Program-made: the position numbers and the translations under genes
DNA from: Piscinibacter defluvii
GTDB taxonomy: Bacteria; Pseudomonadota; Gammaproteobacteria; Burkholderiales; Burkholderiaceae_C
Reading direction: 5' to 3'
Assembly (NCBI RefSeq): GCF_004011805.1
Contig: NZ_RCHJ01000004.1
Location: 248,001 to 312,000, forward strand
Length of the DNA stretch: 64,000 bases
The notes under the pieces: generated by a model
Told to the model about the DNA's origin: nothing
What the model saw: the letters and a program-made list of their open reading frames with translations, nothing else
The model's database searches: none
Shown here: positions 55,975 to 64,000 of the stretch, in pieces
Position numbering within the stretch: position 1 is the stretch's first letter
How the letters are laid out: every line of letters begins with the position of its first letter

Positions 55975-56891
55975 TCGGTGGGGAGGAAACCTTCGATCGA
56001 CAGGTAGCGCTCGCCGGTGTCGTAGTTGAAGCCGAGCACGCGGGCGCCGGCCGGCAGCTCGGGCAGCTTCTGCGCGATCGCCGCCAGCGTCGCGCCGGAG
56101 GAGATGCCCACCAGCGTGCCCTCCTCGCGTGCCGAGCGGCGCGCCATCTCGCGCGCGGCCTCGGCCTCGACCTGGATCACGCCGTCGAGCAGCTGCGTGT
56201 GCAGGTTGGCCGGGATGAAGCCCGCGCCGATGCCCTGGATCGGGTGCGGGCTGGGCTTGCCGCCACTGATCACCGGCGAGGCCGCGGGCTCGACGGCGAA
56301 CACCTTGAGCTGCGGCCAGCGGGCCTTCAGCACCTTCGCGCAGCCGGTGATGTGGCCGCCGGTGCCCACGCCGGTGATCAGTGCGTCCAGGCCTTCGGGG
56401 AAGTCGGCGGCGATCTCGGCGGCGGTGCTGCGCACGTGCACCTCGATGTTGGCGGGGTTCTCGAACTGCTGCGGCATCCACGAGTTCGGCGTGCGCTCGA
56501 GCAGCTCCTTGGCACGCGCGATCGAGCCGTTCATGCCCTTCTCGCGCGGGGTCAGCTCGAAGGTCGCGCCGTAGGCCAGCATCAGGCGGCGCCGCTCGAC
56601 GCTCATGCTGTCGGGCATCACCAGGATCAGCTTGTAGCCCTTGACCGCCGCCACCATCGCCAGCCCGACGCCGGTGTTGCCCGAGGTCGGCTCGATGATC
56701 GTCGCGCCGGGCTTGAGCGCGCCCGAGGCCTCGGCAGCCTCGACCATCGACAGCGCGATGCGGTCCTTGATCGAGCCACCCGGGTTGGCCCGTTCGCTCT
56801 TGATCCACACCTGGTGCGTGGCGCCGAACAGGCGGTTGATGCGGATGTGCGGCGTGTTGCCGATGGTCTGCAGGATGGTGTCGGCGCGCAT
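55971..56891 (-). CDS. cysK: Cysteine synthase A (O-acetylserine sulfhydrylase)
   Basis: The 306-residue PLP enzyme has the PLP lysine K42 in [14 protein letters not shown], the phosphate-binding [13 protein letters not shown] and the late [11 protein letters not shown] segment typical of CysK rather than CysM. It makes cysteine from O-acetylserine and sulfide. It is the first gene of a coupled unit with creB and creC and is divergent from hemE, 54 bases away. Direct coupling of a cysteine enzyme with a two-component system is worth noting. Confidence 0.94.
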   Translation of the reverse strand: MRADTILQTIGNTPHIRINRLFGATHQVWIKSERANPGGSIKDRIALSMVEAAEASGALKPGATIIEPTSGNTGVGLAMVAAVKGYKLILVMPDSMSVERRRLMLAYGATFELTPREKGMNGSIARAKELLERTPNSWMPQQFENPANIEVHVRSTAAEIAADFPEGLDALITGVGTGGHITGCAKVLKARWPQLKVFAVEPAASPVISGGKPSPHPIQGIGAGFIPANLHTQLLDGVIQVEAEAAREMARRSAREEGTLVGISSGATLAAIAQKLPELPAGARVLGFNYDTGERYLSIEGFLPTE

Positions 56892-56945
56892 GGCGGGGCT
56901 CTCCGGACGAGGGGGGCGATGCATTATGGGCGTGATAATCCCGGC

Positions 56946-58049
56946 ATGGATTCGCCGCTTCGCAACGACACCTTCCTGCGCGCGTGCCTGCGCGAGCCGA
57001 CCGAGTACACCCCGGTGTGGCTGATGCGCCAGGCCGGGCGCTACCTGCCGGAGTACCGCGAGACCCGCGGCCGGGCCGGCAGCTTCATGGGCCTGGCGAC
57101 GAACACCCAGTACGCCACCGACGTGACGCTGCAGCCCCTGGAGCGCTACCCGCTGGATGCGGCGATCCTGTTCAGCGACATCCTGACCGTGCCCGACGCG
57201 ATGGGCCTGGGCCTGAGCTTCGCGCTCGGCGAGGGCCCGCGCTTCGCCCACCCGGTGCGCGACGAGGCCGGCGTCGCCCGGCTCGCCGTGCCGGACATGG
57301 ACAAGCTGCGCTACGTATTCGACGCGGTGGCCTCGATCCGCAAGGCGCTGGCGGGCCGGGTGCCGCTGATCGGCTTCTCCGGCAGCCCGTGGACGCTGGC
57401 CTGCTACATGGTCGAAGGCGCCGGATCGGACGACTACCGCCTCGTCAAGTCGATGCTCTATGGCCGGCCGGACCTGATGCACCGCATCCTCGCGATCAAC
57501 GCCGACGCGGTGGCGCTGTACCTGAACACGCAGATCGACTGCGGCGCGCAGGCGGTGATGGTGTTCGACAGCTGGGGCGGCGTGCTGGCCGACGGCGCGT
57601 TCCAGGAGTTCAGCCTGGCCTACACGCGCCGCGTGCTCGCGCAGTTGCGGCGCGAACATGCCGGGCGGCGCATCCCGCACATCGTGTTCACCAAGGGCGG
57701 CGGCCTGTGGCTGGAGGAGATCGCCGCCTGCGTCGACGGCGTCGGCCCCGACGTGGTGGGACTGGACTGGACCGTCAACCTCGGCGCGGCGCGGCGGCGC
57801 GTCGACGATCGGGTCGCCTTCCAGGGCAACCTCGACCCGGCGGTGCTGTTCGCGCCGGAAGCGCAGATCCGCGCCGAGGCCAGCCGGGTGCTGGACAGCT
57901 TCGGCGCGCCGCAGCGCCCGGACGGCCGCTGGGGTGGCCATGTGTTCAACCTCGGACATGGCATCAGCCAGCACACGCCGCCGGAGGCGGTGTCGGCCCT
58001 GGTCGACCAGGTGCACCGCCATTCGCGCCGCCTGCGCGGCACGGCGTGA
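56946..58049 (+). CDS. hemE: Uroporphyrinogen decarboxylase
   Basis: The 367-residue enzyme matches the family length. It has the N-terminal signature [18 protein letters not shown], the [20 protein letters not shown] strand with the conserved aspartate, [16 protein letters not shown], and the C-terminal [18 protein letters not shown]. It converts uroporphyrinogen III to coproporphyrinogen III in haem synthesis. It is divergent from cysK and precedes priA after a 335-base gap. Confidence 0.97.
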   Translation: MDSPLRNDTFLRACLREPTEYTPVWLMRQAGRYLPEYRETRGRAGSFMGLATNTQYATDVTLQPLERYPLDAAILFSDILTVPDAMGLGLSFALGEGPRFAHPVRDEAGVARLAVPDMDKLRYVFDAVASIRKALAGRVPLIGFSGSPWTLACYMVEGAGSDDYRLVKSMLYGRPDLMHRILAINADAVALYLNTQIDCGAQAVMVFDSWGGVLADGAFQEFSLAYTRRVLAQLRREHAGRRIPHIVFTKGGGLWLEEIAACVDGVGPDVVGLDWTVNLGAARRRVDDRVAFQGNLDPAVLFAPEAQIRAEASRVLDSFGAPQRPDGRWGGHVFNLGHGISQHTPPEAVSALVDQVHRHSRRLRGTA

Positions 58050-58145
58050 CGAAGAACACGTTCGGGCCGGCCGTTCCCCGGTGAGTGAGCACTAAGGACT
58101 TGACTTATCCCCAAAACGGGTCCCGTGCGTTTTTCCGGTTTCTCT

Positions 58146-58160
58146 TGCTGCAATGCAGCA
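58146..58160. promoter_or_regulatory. PhaR-like palindrome in hemE-priA gap
   Basis: TGCTGCA-A-TGCAGCA is a perfect inverted repeat that matches the phasin-upstream site at 52147 in both arms. No PHA gene is adjacent, so its target (priA, an unseen RNA or none) is unclear. Confidence 0.5.
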
Positions 58161-58292
58161 TGAGGAAATCGCATGACCTTCCTAAGTCCTTGATTTGATT
58201 GACTTCCTGCGCATGCTGAGAAAGTGGGCAGGGAACCCGGGGGCCAAGCGCATCAACGATTTAGCCGCGCTTTGGGCAGCTTGCCCACAAAG

Positions 58293-58301
58293 TTATCCAC
58301 A
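58293..58301 (+). promoter_or_regulatory. DnaA box TTATCCACA
   Basis: It is an exact match to the consensus DnaA box, with the one-mismatch TTATCCCCA 188 bases before it. A single perfect box upstream of a replication-restart gene could couple priA expression to DnaA. It does not make this an origin. Confidence 0.55.
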
Positions 58302-58384
58302 GCAGCCGTGGAAACCGTCGAAAGCCGCGTGAAATCAGGGACTTGGCGCGAATCTCGAAGCCAGACATGAAGTTTGACCGCTAA

Positions 58385-60457
58385 GTGACAACCGCTCCCG
58401 ATCCCGACGCCCAGACCCGTGTGGCGGTGGCCGTGGAGACACCGCAGCACAGCGGCGTGAACGCGACGCTCGACTACCTGAGTGAGCAGCCGCTTGCACC
58501 AGGCACCATGGTGCGCGTACCGCTCGGCAAGCGCACGGTGCTGGGCATCGTCTGGCCGGCGGCCGCCGGCGAGGCTCCGGAGGCCAGCCTGCGGCCAGTT
58601 ACCGAGGTCCTCGACGGGCTGCCGGCCTTGCCCGAGGCGTGGTGCCGACTGGTCACGTTTGCATCCGGTTACTACCAGCGCAGCATCGGTGAGCTGGCGC
58701 TGGCGGTGTTGCCGCCGGAACTGCACAAGCTCGACCGGGCCGGCTTCGCGCAGCGCCTGGCACGCCTGCGCAAGGCGCTGGACAGCGCCCGGCCCGCGGC
58801 CGCTGCCGACACGCCGCCGCCGCCGAGCGAGGCCCAGGCGACGCTGCTCGGCCAGCTGGCCGCGCTCGAGCCCGGCCGCACCGTGCTGCTGCACGGTGTC
58901 ACCGGCAGCGGCAAGACCGAGGTCTACCTGCGTGCCGCCGAGGCGACGCTCGCCGCCGGGCGCCAGGTGCTGGTGCTGGTGCCGGAGATCAACCTCACGC
59001 CGCAGCTCGAGGCGCGCTTCGCGGCGCGCTTCGCCGGCCGGCGCCTGGTCACGTTGCACAGCGCCCTGACGCCGGTGCAGCGCCTGCGCCATTGGCTGAC
59101 CGCGCAGCTGGGTGAGGCCGACCTGGTGCTGGGCACGCGCATGGCGGTGTTCGCCCCGCTGCCGCGCCTCGGCCTGGTGGTGGTCGACGAGGAGCACGAC
59201 CCCTCGTACAAGCAGCAGGAAGGCGCGCGCTACTCGGCCCGCGACCTGGCCGTCTACCGCGGCCGGCTCGAGCAGGCCACGGTGCTGCTCGGCTCGGCCA
59301 CGCCCTCGCTGGAGAGCTGGCAGCGCGCCCAGGACGGCCGTTACCTGAAGCTCGCGCTGCCGCAGCGCATCGGCGGCGGCAGCCTGCCGCGGGTGCGCTT
59401 GGTCGACATGAGCCAGCAACCGCGCCAGACCACGATCGCCGCGCCGCTGGTGGAGGCGATCCGCGAACGCATCGCCCGCGGCGAGCAGAGCCTGGTGTTC
59501 CTGAACCGGCGCGGTTACGCACCGGTCCTGCACTGCACCGACTGCGGCTGGAAGAGCGGCTGCCCGCACTGCAGCGCCTGGCGGGTGTTCCACAAGCTCG
59601 ACCGCAGCCTGCGCTGCCATCACTGCGGCCTCGCCGAGCGCGTGCCGCGCGCCTGCCCCGAGTGCGGCAACCTCGACATCGCCCCGATCGGCCGCGGCAC
59701 GGAGCGCCTCGAGGAACAACTCGCCGGGCTGCTGGCCGGGCCCGACGGCCGGGCGGTGCGCATCGCCCGCATCGACGCCGACAGCACGCGCGGCAAGGGC
59801 GCGCTCGAGGCGCGGCTCGATTCGGTACATGCCGGGGACGTGGACGTGCTGGTGGGCACCCAGATGGTCACCAAGGGGCACGACTTCCGCCGCATCACGC
59901 TGGTGGCCGCGGTCGCGCCCGACGCGGCGCTGTTCAGCAGCGACTTCCGGGCCGCCGAGCGGCTGTTCGCGCTGCTGATGCAGGCCGCGGGGCGTGCCGG
60001 CCGTGACGCGGACCAGGCCGCCGCCAGCGAGATGTGGGTGCAGACCTGGCATCCGCGCCACCCGCTGTACGAGGCGCTGCGCCGGCACGATTTCGAGGCC
60101 TTCGCGGCGAGCCAGCTGCGCGAGCGCGAATCGGCCGGGCTGCCGCCGTTCAGCCACCTCGCGATGCTGCGGGCCGACGCGAAAACCGCCGCGGCCGCGC
60201 GCGAGTTCCTGGAGGCCGCGGCGGCGACGGCGGAGCCGCTGGACAGCGCGGCCGCGGTGACGCTCTACCCGCCGGTGCCGCTCACGGTGGCGCGTGTGGC
60301 CGACGTCGAGCGCCTGCAGATGCTGGTCGAATGCGCTGCCCGTCCGGCGCTGCAGCGTTTCCTCGCCGAGTGGCTGCCGCAGCTCATCGCGCTGCGCCGC
60401 CGCAGCGGCCATGCCATCCTGCGCTGGGCGGTCGACGTCGACCCGCTGTCGATCTGA
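58385..60457 (+). CDS. priA: Primosomal protein N' (PriA helicase)
   Basis: The 690-residue helicase has an N-terminal 3'-DNA-binding region and Walker A GVTGSGKTEVY near residue 178. The DEAH-box variant is VVDEEHDPSY. Two pairs of zinc-binding cysteines lie around CTDCGWKSGCPHC and CHHCGL...CPECGN, followed by helicase lobe 2 ([20 protein letters not shown]). PriA reloads the replisome at collapsed forks. The start is GTG at 58385 right after a TAA; no better start lies nearby. The hemE-priA order is common in betaproteobacteria. Confidence 0.95.
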   Translation: MTTAPDPDAQTRVAVAVETPQHSGVNATLDYLSEQPLAPGTMVRVPLGKRTVLGIVWPAAAGEAPEASLRPVTEVLDGLPALPEAWCRLVTFASGYYQRSIGELALAVLPPELHKLDRAGFAQRLARLRKALDSARPAAAADTPPPPSEAQATLLGQLAALEPGRTVLLHGVTGSGKTEVYLRAAEATLAAGRQVLVLVPEINLTPQLEARFAARFAGRRLVTLHSALTPVQRLRHWLTAQLGEADLVLGTRMAVFAPLPRLGLVVVDEEHDPSYKQQEGARYSARDLAVYRGRLEQATVLLGSATPSLESWQRAQDGRYLKLALPQRIGGGSLPRVRLVDMSQQPRQTTIAAPLVEAIRERIARGEQSLVFLNRRGYAPVLHCTDCGWKSGCPHCSAWRVFHKLDRSLRCHHCGLAERVPRACPECGNLDIAPIGRGTERLEEQLAGLLAGPDGRAVRIARIDADSTRGKGALEARLDSVHAGDVDVLVGTQMVTKGHDFRRITLVAAVAPDAALFSSDFRAAERLFALLMQAAGRAGRDADQAAASEMWVQTWHPRHPLYEALRRHDFEAFAASQLRERESAGLPPFSHLAMLRADAKTAAAAREFLEAAAATAEPLDSAAAVTLYPPVPLTVARVADVERLQMLVECAARPALQRFLAEWLPQLIALRRRSGHAILRWAVDVDPLSI

Positions 60458-60461
60458 GCGC

Positions 60462-61100
60462 TCAGCGCCGCGGCGCCGTGCTGCGCGGACGCGACACGTC
60501 GGCCAGCAGCAGCGTCGCGCGCACCAGCTCTTCGACCGCTTCGGCCAGCGTGCGGGGCGGCTCGATCGACTCGATCTCCTCGAGCAGCTCGTCCGCGTCC
60601 TCCAGGTCCTCGGGGTCGAGGTGGCGATAGATCAGCGCGAGCGGCTCCGTCAGGCGTGCCGCATCCAGCCGCTGCAGCGCCGGGAAGAGCGACAACGCGG
60701 TGGCGAATCCCGCCACCCAGCCGTAGACGGCATCGGACGGCGTGGCCTGCGGATCGTCGAGCTCGAACACCCAGGGATCGAACCACTGGCGCTGCGCGAT
60801 CGCCCGGTCCAGTTCGGCGTGCCGGCGCAGCACCAGCGTGCGCAGCCGGACCACGTCGACGCCACGCGGCACCGGACGGGCATCGGCGTCCGGCACATGC
60901 GGCCACCAGCGCTCGACCGGCACCGGCTCGGGCTGCAGCAGCACGCCGCACAGGTAGCCGTCGATCATGTCGGGCTCGAGCGGCTCGAGCGGCGCGGGCA
61001 GCCGGTCGATGGCCGCCTGCAGTGCCTGCAGGTCGGCCTCGCCCAGCGGTGCTGCAGCCGCGGGGACGGGCCTCGTCGTCGTCGGTGGCATGGGCACCAT
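60462..61100 (-). CDS. UPF0149 (YecA-like) family protein
   Basis: The 212-residue acidic protein has the UPF0149 pattern: MIDGYLCGVLLQPEPVPVERWWPHV near the N-terminus, a YGWVAGFATALSLFP core and an acidic helix EDLEDADELLEEIE. It lacks the C-terminal SEC-C zinc motif of full YecA. Its role is unknown. Met at 61100 or 61091 may be the start. It converges on priA with 4 bases between. Confidence 0.82.
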   Translation of the reverse strand: MVPMPPTTTRPVPAAAAPLGEADLQALQAAIDRLPAPLEPLEPDMIDGYLCGVLLQPEPVPVERWWPHVPDADARPVPRGVDVVRLRTLVLRRHAELDRAIAQRQWFDPWVFELDDPQATPSDAVYGWVAGFATALSLFPALQRLDAARLTEPLALIYRHLDPEDLEDADELLEEIESIEPPRTLAEAVEELVRATLLLADVSRPRSTAPRR

Positions 61101-61405
61101 TGTGGCGCGGAGCGCATCGATGCCCGAGTGTCCCTCGTATTGGGGATGGCCTCCCCATAGCCCGACCCATAGAGTGCCTGCATTGCTGTCACACGGGATC
61201 TCATCCAGATCACGCGCTCAAAGGTCCGCAACGCCCGCCGATGCCTACCCGGCACCACGACAGGGCGAGAGACCGACACCTGTCCCAACGACGTCCTTTC
61301 TTGAGGACTTGACACAGCCCACCTGCTCACCCAGGTGGGCTCTTTTTTGGCGGGTCCGTCGGCGGCGCTATCGTCGGCGGTCGTCGTCACGCGCCGAACC
61401 CGCTC
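61101..61405. other. 305-base gap ending in a terminator, no gene seen
   Basis: Between the divergent UPF0149 and sensor-kinase genes. It holds a palindrome TGGGGA-N5-TCCCCA (61141-61157), a GACAGG/CCTGTC stem pair near 61260-61285, a GTCCT-N6-AGGAC hairpin (61293-61308) and a strong terminator. No open frame of note is present on the plus strand, so a non-coding transcript is the likeliest content. Confidence 0.5.
61316..61348 (+). terminator. Strong intrinsic terminator with perfect 10-bp stem
   Basis: AGCCCACCTG (61316-61325) pairs perfectly with CAGGTGGGCT (61332-61341) around a 6-base loop, followed by CTTTTTT. The T tract is on the plus strand, so it ends a plus-strand transcript. No plus-strand coding gene lies between priA's end and here, except antisense to the UPF0149 gene. 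Confidence 0.9.
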
Positions 61406-63478
61406 ATGCCCCTGTCCCGCCTGACCTCGCACCGCCTGCCGTTCTGGCTGATCGGCGGCAACTCGGTGGTGATGCTGCTCGTGGTGGCGATGTCGTGGAT
61501 CGCCTTGACGACCAGCCTGCGCTCGTTCCAGCAGCGCGCGCAGGACTCGACCGACAACATCGCCCGCGGCATGAGCCAGGCCATCGATGCGCAGCTCGAC
61601 CGTGTCGACATGGCCCTGCGAACGATGGCCCTCGAGCATGATCGCCTGGGGGCTGCCTCGCGCCCGATGGCGGCCCGCCTGCGCCGCCAGGCGGCCCTGG
61701 TCGACGGCCTGGCGGACCTGTACGTGACCGATGCGGACGGCCGCGTGGAGCCGGGGGCCGGCCCGGCACGCGACACCGACGTCGCCGCTCAGGACTTCTT
61801 TGCACGTGCCCGCGACGGCGGCGACACGGCCGTGCTCGGCGGGTTGCGCCAGGCCGAGGCCGGGCACTGGGAGATCGTGCTGGCACGCCGGCTCAAGCGC
61901 CCCGACGGCGACTTCGACGGCATCCTGTTCGCCCGCCTGCCGGTGTCGAACTTCCAGCAGCTGTTCGCCAGCGTCAACCTCGGGCGCGACGGCGCGATCA
62001 GCCTGCGCCTGCTGCCTTCGCTGGCGCTGATCGCGCGCCACACGCCGCTGGGCAGCTCGCCCGCCAACTACGGCACCACGCGGGTGTCGGAAGAGCTCTC
62101 GCTCGCGCTGCAGCGGCAGCCCCTGGCCGGCAGCTACATCGCCCGCACGGCGATGGACCAGATCGAGCGGGCCAACGCCTACCGGCGGCTGGAGGGTTAT
62201 CCGCTGCTGGTGCTGGTCGGGCTCGGCACGGCCGACTTCCTCGCCCCGTGGCGCACCGAAGTGCTGGTGGTCGGCGTGCTGTGCGCCCTCACGATGGCGC
62301 TGCTGCTGGGCTCGACCACGCTGGTGCTGCGGGCACGGCGGCGCGAGACGGCCAGCCGGGCCGCCCTGCAGGCCAGCGAGGCCTTCCTCGACCGCACCGG
62401 GCGCATCGCGGCGGTCGGCGGCTGGGAGCTCGACCTGGCCACCGGCCTCGTCACCTGGTCGGCGCAGACCTGCCGGCTGCTCGACGTGGCCCCCGGGCAC
62501 CGGCCGCACATCGACGACGCGCTTCAGTTCGTCGCGCCGGAGGCGCGCGAGGCGGTGCGCACGCAGCTCGCGGCCGACGTTCCCGGCACCTCGTGGATGC
62601 TCGACATTCCGCTGGTCACCGCGACCGGGCGGCCGATCTGGGGCCGTGTCGTGGCCGAGGTCGAGGGGCGCGACGGGCGCGCCGTGCGGGTGGTCGGCGC
62701 GGTGCAGGACATCACCGAGCAGCGCCGCAACAAGGCCGAGCTGGCGCGCGAGCAGTCGCTGCGCGCGCAGATCGAGGCCCATGCGCACGAGCTCGATGCA
62801 CTGGTGAGCGAGCGCGGCGAGATGCTCGACGTGCTGGCGCACGAGGTGCGCCAGCCGCTGAACAACGCCTCGGCGGCGCTGCAGAGCGCGGCCACGGTGC
62901 TGGCCGAGGTCGACGAGCCGGCCGCGTCGCTGCGCCTGTCACGCGCGCAGTCGGTGATGAACCAGGTGCTCGGCCGGCTCGACAACACGCTGGCCGTGGC
63001 CAGCCTGCTGGCGCGGCCGGACCCGATCGCACGCGAGGACTGCGACATCGACACCGTGGTCGCCGTCGCGGTGGCCGACATGCCGCCCGGGCAGCGCGCG
63101 CGGGTGCAGGTCGAGCGCGCCACGTCCACCCGCACGGCCTCCATGGACATGAGCCTGATGCGCCTGGCGCTGCGCAACCTGCTGTCCAACGCGCTGAAGC
63201 ACGGACCGGCCGGCACACCGGTGCGGGTGCGGCTGTCCGATTCCGACCATCCGCTGGCGCTGGTGATCGAGGTCACCGACGCCGGACCGGGCGTTCCGCG
63301 GTCGCTCGTGCCACGCCTGTTCGAGCGCGGCGCACGCGGCTCGCGCAGCGGCCATGGTCTGGGTCTCTACATCGTGCGTCGCGTGATGGAGCTGCACGAC
63401 GGCCGCGTCGAGCTCTCCAGCAACGAACCCGGCCAGGTCACCATGCGCCTGGTGGTGGTGCAGGAACCGGCGGAGTGA
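61406..63478 (+). CDS. Membrane sensor histidine kinase with Cache-like and PAS domains
   Basis: The 690-residue protein has a first helix at about 15-33, a periplasmic Cache-like sensor (about 40-285, MSQAIDAQLDRVDMALRTMA) and a second helix at about 287-308. A PAS domain follows (about 330-440, GGWELDLATGLVTWSAQTCRLL), then the kinase core: H-box VLAHEVRQPLNNASAAL, NLLSNALKHGP, DAGPGVP and GHGLGLYIV. All phosphotransfer motifs are intact. The convergent response regulator 18 bases downstream is its likely partner. The ligand is unknown. Confidence 0.9.
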   Translation: MPLSRLTSHRLPFWLIGGNSVVMLLVVAMSWIALTTSLRSFQQRAQDSTDNIARGMSQAIDAQLDRVDMALRTMALEHDRLGAASRPMAARLRRQAALVDGLADLYVTDADGRVEPGAGPARDTDVAAQDFFARARDGGDTAVLGGLRQAEAGHWEIVLARRLKRPDGDFDGILFARLPVSNFQQLFASVNLGRDGAISLRLLPSLALIARHTPLGSSPANYGTTRVSEELSLALQRQPLAGSYIARTAMDQIERANAYRRLEGYPLLVLVGLGTADFLAPWRTEVLVVGVLCALTMALLLGSTTLVLRARRRETASRAALQASEAFLDRTGRIAAVGGWELDLATGLVTWSAQTCRLLDVAPGHRPHIDDALQFVAPEAREAVRTQLAADVPGTSWMLDIPLVTATGRPIWGRVVAEVEGRDGRAVRVVGAVQDITEQRRNKAELAREQSLRAQIEAHAHELDALVSERGEMLDVLAHEVRQPLNNASAALQSAATVLAEVDEPAASLRLSRAQSVMNQVLGRLDNTLAVASLLARPDPIAREDCDIDTVVAVAVADMPPGQRARVQVERATSTRTASMDMSLMRLALRNLLSNALKHGPAGTPVRVRLSDSDHPLALVIEVTDAGPGVPRSLVPRLFERGARGSRSGHGLGLYIVRRVMELHDGRVELSSNEPGQVTMRLVVVQEPAE

Positions 63479-63496
63479 GCCCGCGCGGCGCCGTGA

Positions 63497-64000
63497 TCAG
63501 ACGGCCAGCAGCTCCGACTTGAACACGTAGCCGACGCGCGAGCGCGACTGCAGCGGCACGATGGCCGGCGTGGCGCGCTCGATGCGGCGGCGCAGGCGGT
63601 AGATGGTCGCGTTCAGGCCGTCGGCCGCATCGCGTTCGGTGTCGCGGCCGAGCTTCATGCGCAGGTGCTCGCGGCTGACCACGTCGCCGGCCGCTTCCAC
63701 GAAGCACTCGAGCACGGCGATGTCGGTCTCGCTCAGGTCCACGCGCGCGCCGTCGGGCGCGATCAGCTGGCCGGCGCGGCGGTCGAGCTTCCACGGGGCA
63801 TTGGCCAGCCCGGTCTTGGCGGCCCGGCGCTGCACGGCCTCGATCGCGATGGCCACCTGCTCGAACTGCACCGGCTTGGCGAGGTACATGTCGGCCCCGG
63901 CCTGCACCACCTCCTTGAACACGTCGGGCGAGAGCCGGCCGGACACCACCAGCAGGCCCGCGTCGCTGCGCCGGCGCAGCACCTTGATCATGTCCAGGCC
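63497..64000 (-). CDS. Response regulator, N-terminus outside window
   Basis: The frame runs off the window end, so the start and the phosphoacceptor aspartate are missing. The visible part has the end of a receiver domain (VVQAGADMYLAKPVQFEQV with the conserved Lys-Pro) and a winged-helix output domain (LSETDIAVLECFVEAAGDVVSREHL, ATIYRLRRRIE, VGYVFKSEL) of the OmpR class. It converges on the sensor kinase gene, an arrangement consistent with a cognate pair. No target is evident. Confidence 0.9.
   Translation of the reverse strand, partial: GLDMIKVLRRRSDAGLLVVSGRLSPDVFKEVVQAGADMYLAKPVQFEQVAIAIEAVQRRAAKTGLANAPWKLDRRAGQLIAPDGARVDLSETDIAVLECFVEAAGDVVSREHLRMKLGRDTERDAADGLNATIYRLRRRIERATPAIVPLQSRSRVGYVFKSELLAV

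Larger units (their letters stand above)
58050..58384. other. hemE-priA intergenic region with DnaA box and PhaR-like palindrome
   Basis: This 335-base gap is noticeably less GC-rich than its surroundings and has no credible open frame above a few codons. It holds a perfect PhaR-like palindrome (58146-58160), a consensus DnaA box (58293-58301), a one-mismatch DnaA-like sequence (TTATCCCCA, 58105-58113) and an 8-base inverted pair AAGGACTT/AAGTCCTT about 90 bases apart. It may contain the priA promoter or a small RNA. Confidence 0.5.

Noticed and set aside
58153-58180. Mini-ORF starting at an ATG in the palindrome region
   Set aside because: It encodes seven codons and has no ribosome site; too short to support.
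58050-58384. A chromosomal origin, as hemE adjoins oriC in Caulobacter
   Set aside because: Only one perfect DnaA box and one near-match are present, with no AT-rich unwinding region and no dnaA, dnaN or parAB nearby; betaproteobacterial origins lie elsewhere.
61310-61340. TTGACA as a promoter -35 for the sensor kinase
   Set aside because: The expected -10 position falls inside the terminator stem and has no match.

Overview
The window is one stretch of very GC-rich chromosome. By gene content it comes from a betaproteobacterium of the order Burkholderiales, most likely the Rubrivivax/Leptothrix/Ideonella neighbourhood; that placement is inference from hemE-priA, a cysK-creBC operon, a phasin with PhaR-like sites, short GC-rich intergenic repeats and many short-overlap operons. 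I see no phage, insertion sequence, CRISPR, rRNA or tRNA. Coding density is high; only two gaps exceed 300 bases.

Layout. 1-4168: two tandem RTX (calcium-binding repeat) proteins with nearly identical C-terminal 251 codons. 4182-9509: a DsbG-like lipoprotein, a MalT-type LuxR regulator and a lemA/TPM-domain trio. 9582-11382: a TIR protein with a second deoxyribosyltransferase-like half, divergent from a small dehydrogenase-like protein. 11363-16088: a compact operon of a VIT-VWA protein with a PEP-CTERM tail, an exosortase, an EpsI-like protein and a GT51 peptidoglycan glycosyltransferase. 16248-18102: three small exported proteins of unknown role. 18217-20343: a BTAD-type regulator broken by one in-frame TGA. 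20464-25888: a lipoprotein, a membrane protein, an ECF sigma factor with a Ser/Thr kinase-TPR receptor, and a PAP2-like membrane protein; the first and last share a probable ECF-type promoter. 25800-32434: a DUF922 protein, then an L-fucose-type sugar operon (dehydrogenase, ABC importer, lactonase) divergent from an IclR regulator. 32476-40066: a SigJ-like sigma factor with an oxidoreductase, gnd, an HtrA-type protease, a DUF5666 lipoprotein and a DUF6502 protein.

40205-49744 is the most striking region. It is a five-gene co-directional cluster: a histidine-rich membrane protein, a 24-CxxCH cytochrome, a cytochrome with 34 CxxCH plus one CX4CH built on four 477-base repeats, a SPOR/TPR/outer-membrane-barrel fusion, and a membrane-anchored Fe-S flavoprotein. 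Together they look like a wire from a reduced pyridine nucleotide or quinone at the inner membrane, through periplasmic haem chains, to an outer-membrane porin. It resembles extracellular electron-transfer conduits in logic but not in architecture.

49859-64000: a 3-hydroxyisobutyrate dehydrogenase-family enzyme, a phasin behind two PhaR-like palindromes, a tandem-GGDEF protein, creC-creB-cysK, hemE, a 335-base gap with a DnaA box and a third PhaR-like palindrome, priA, a UPF0149 protein, a 305-base gap ending in a strong terminator with no visible gene before it, a sensor kinase, and a response regulator cut by the window end.
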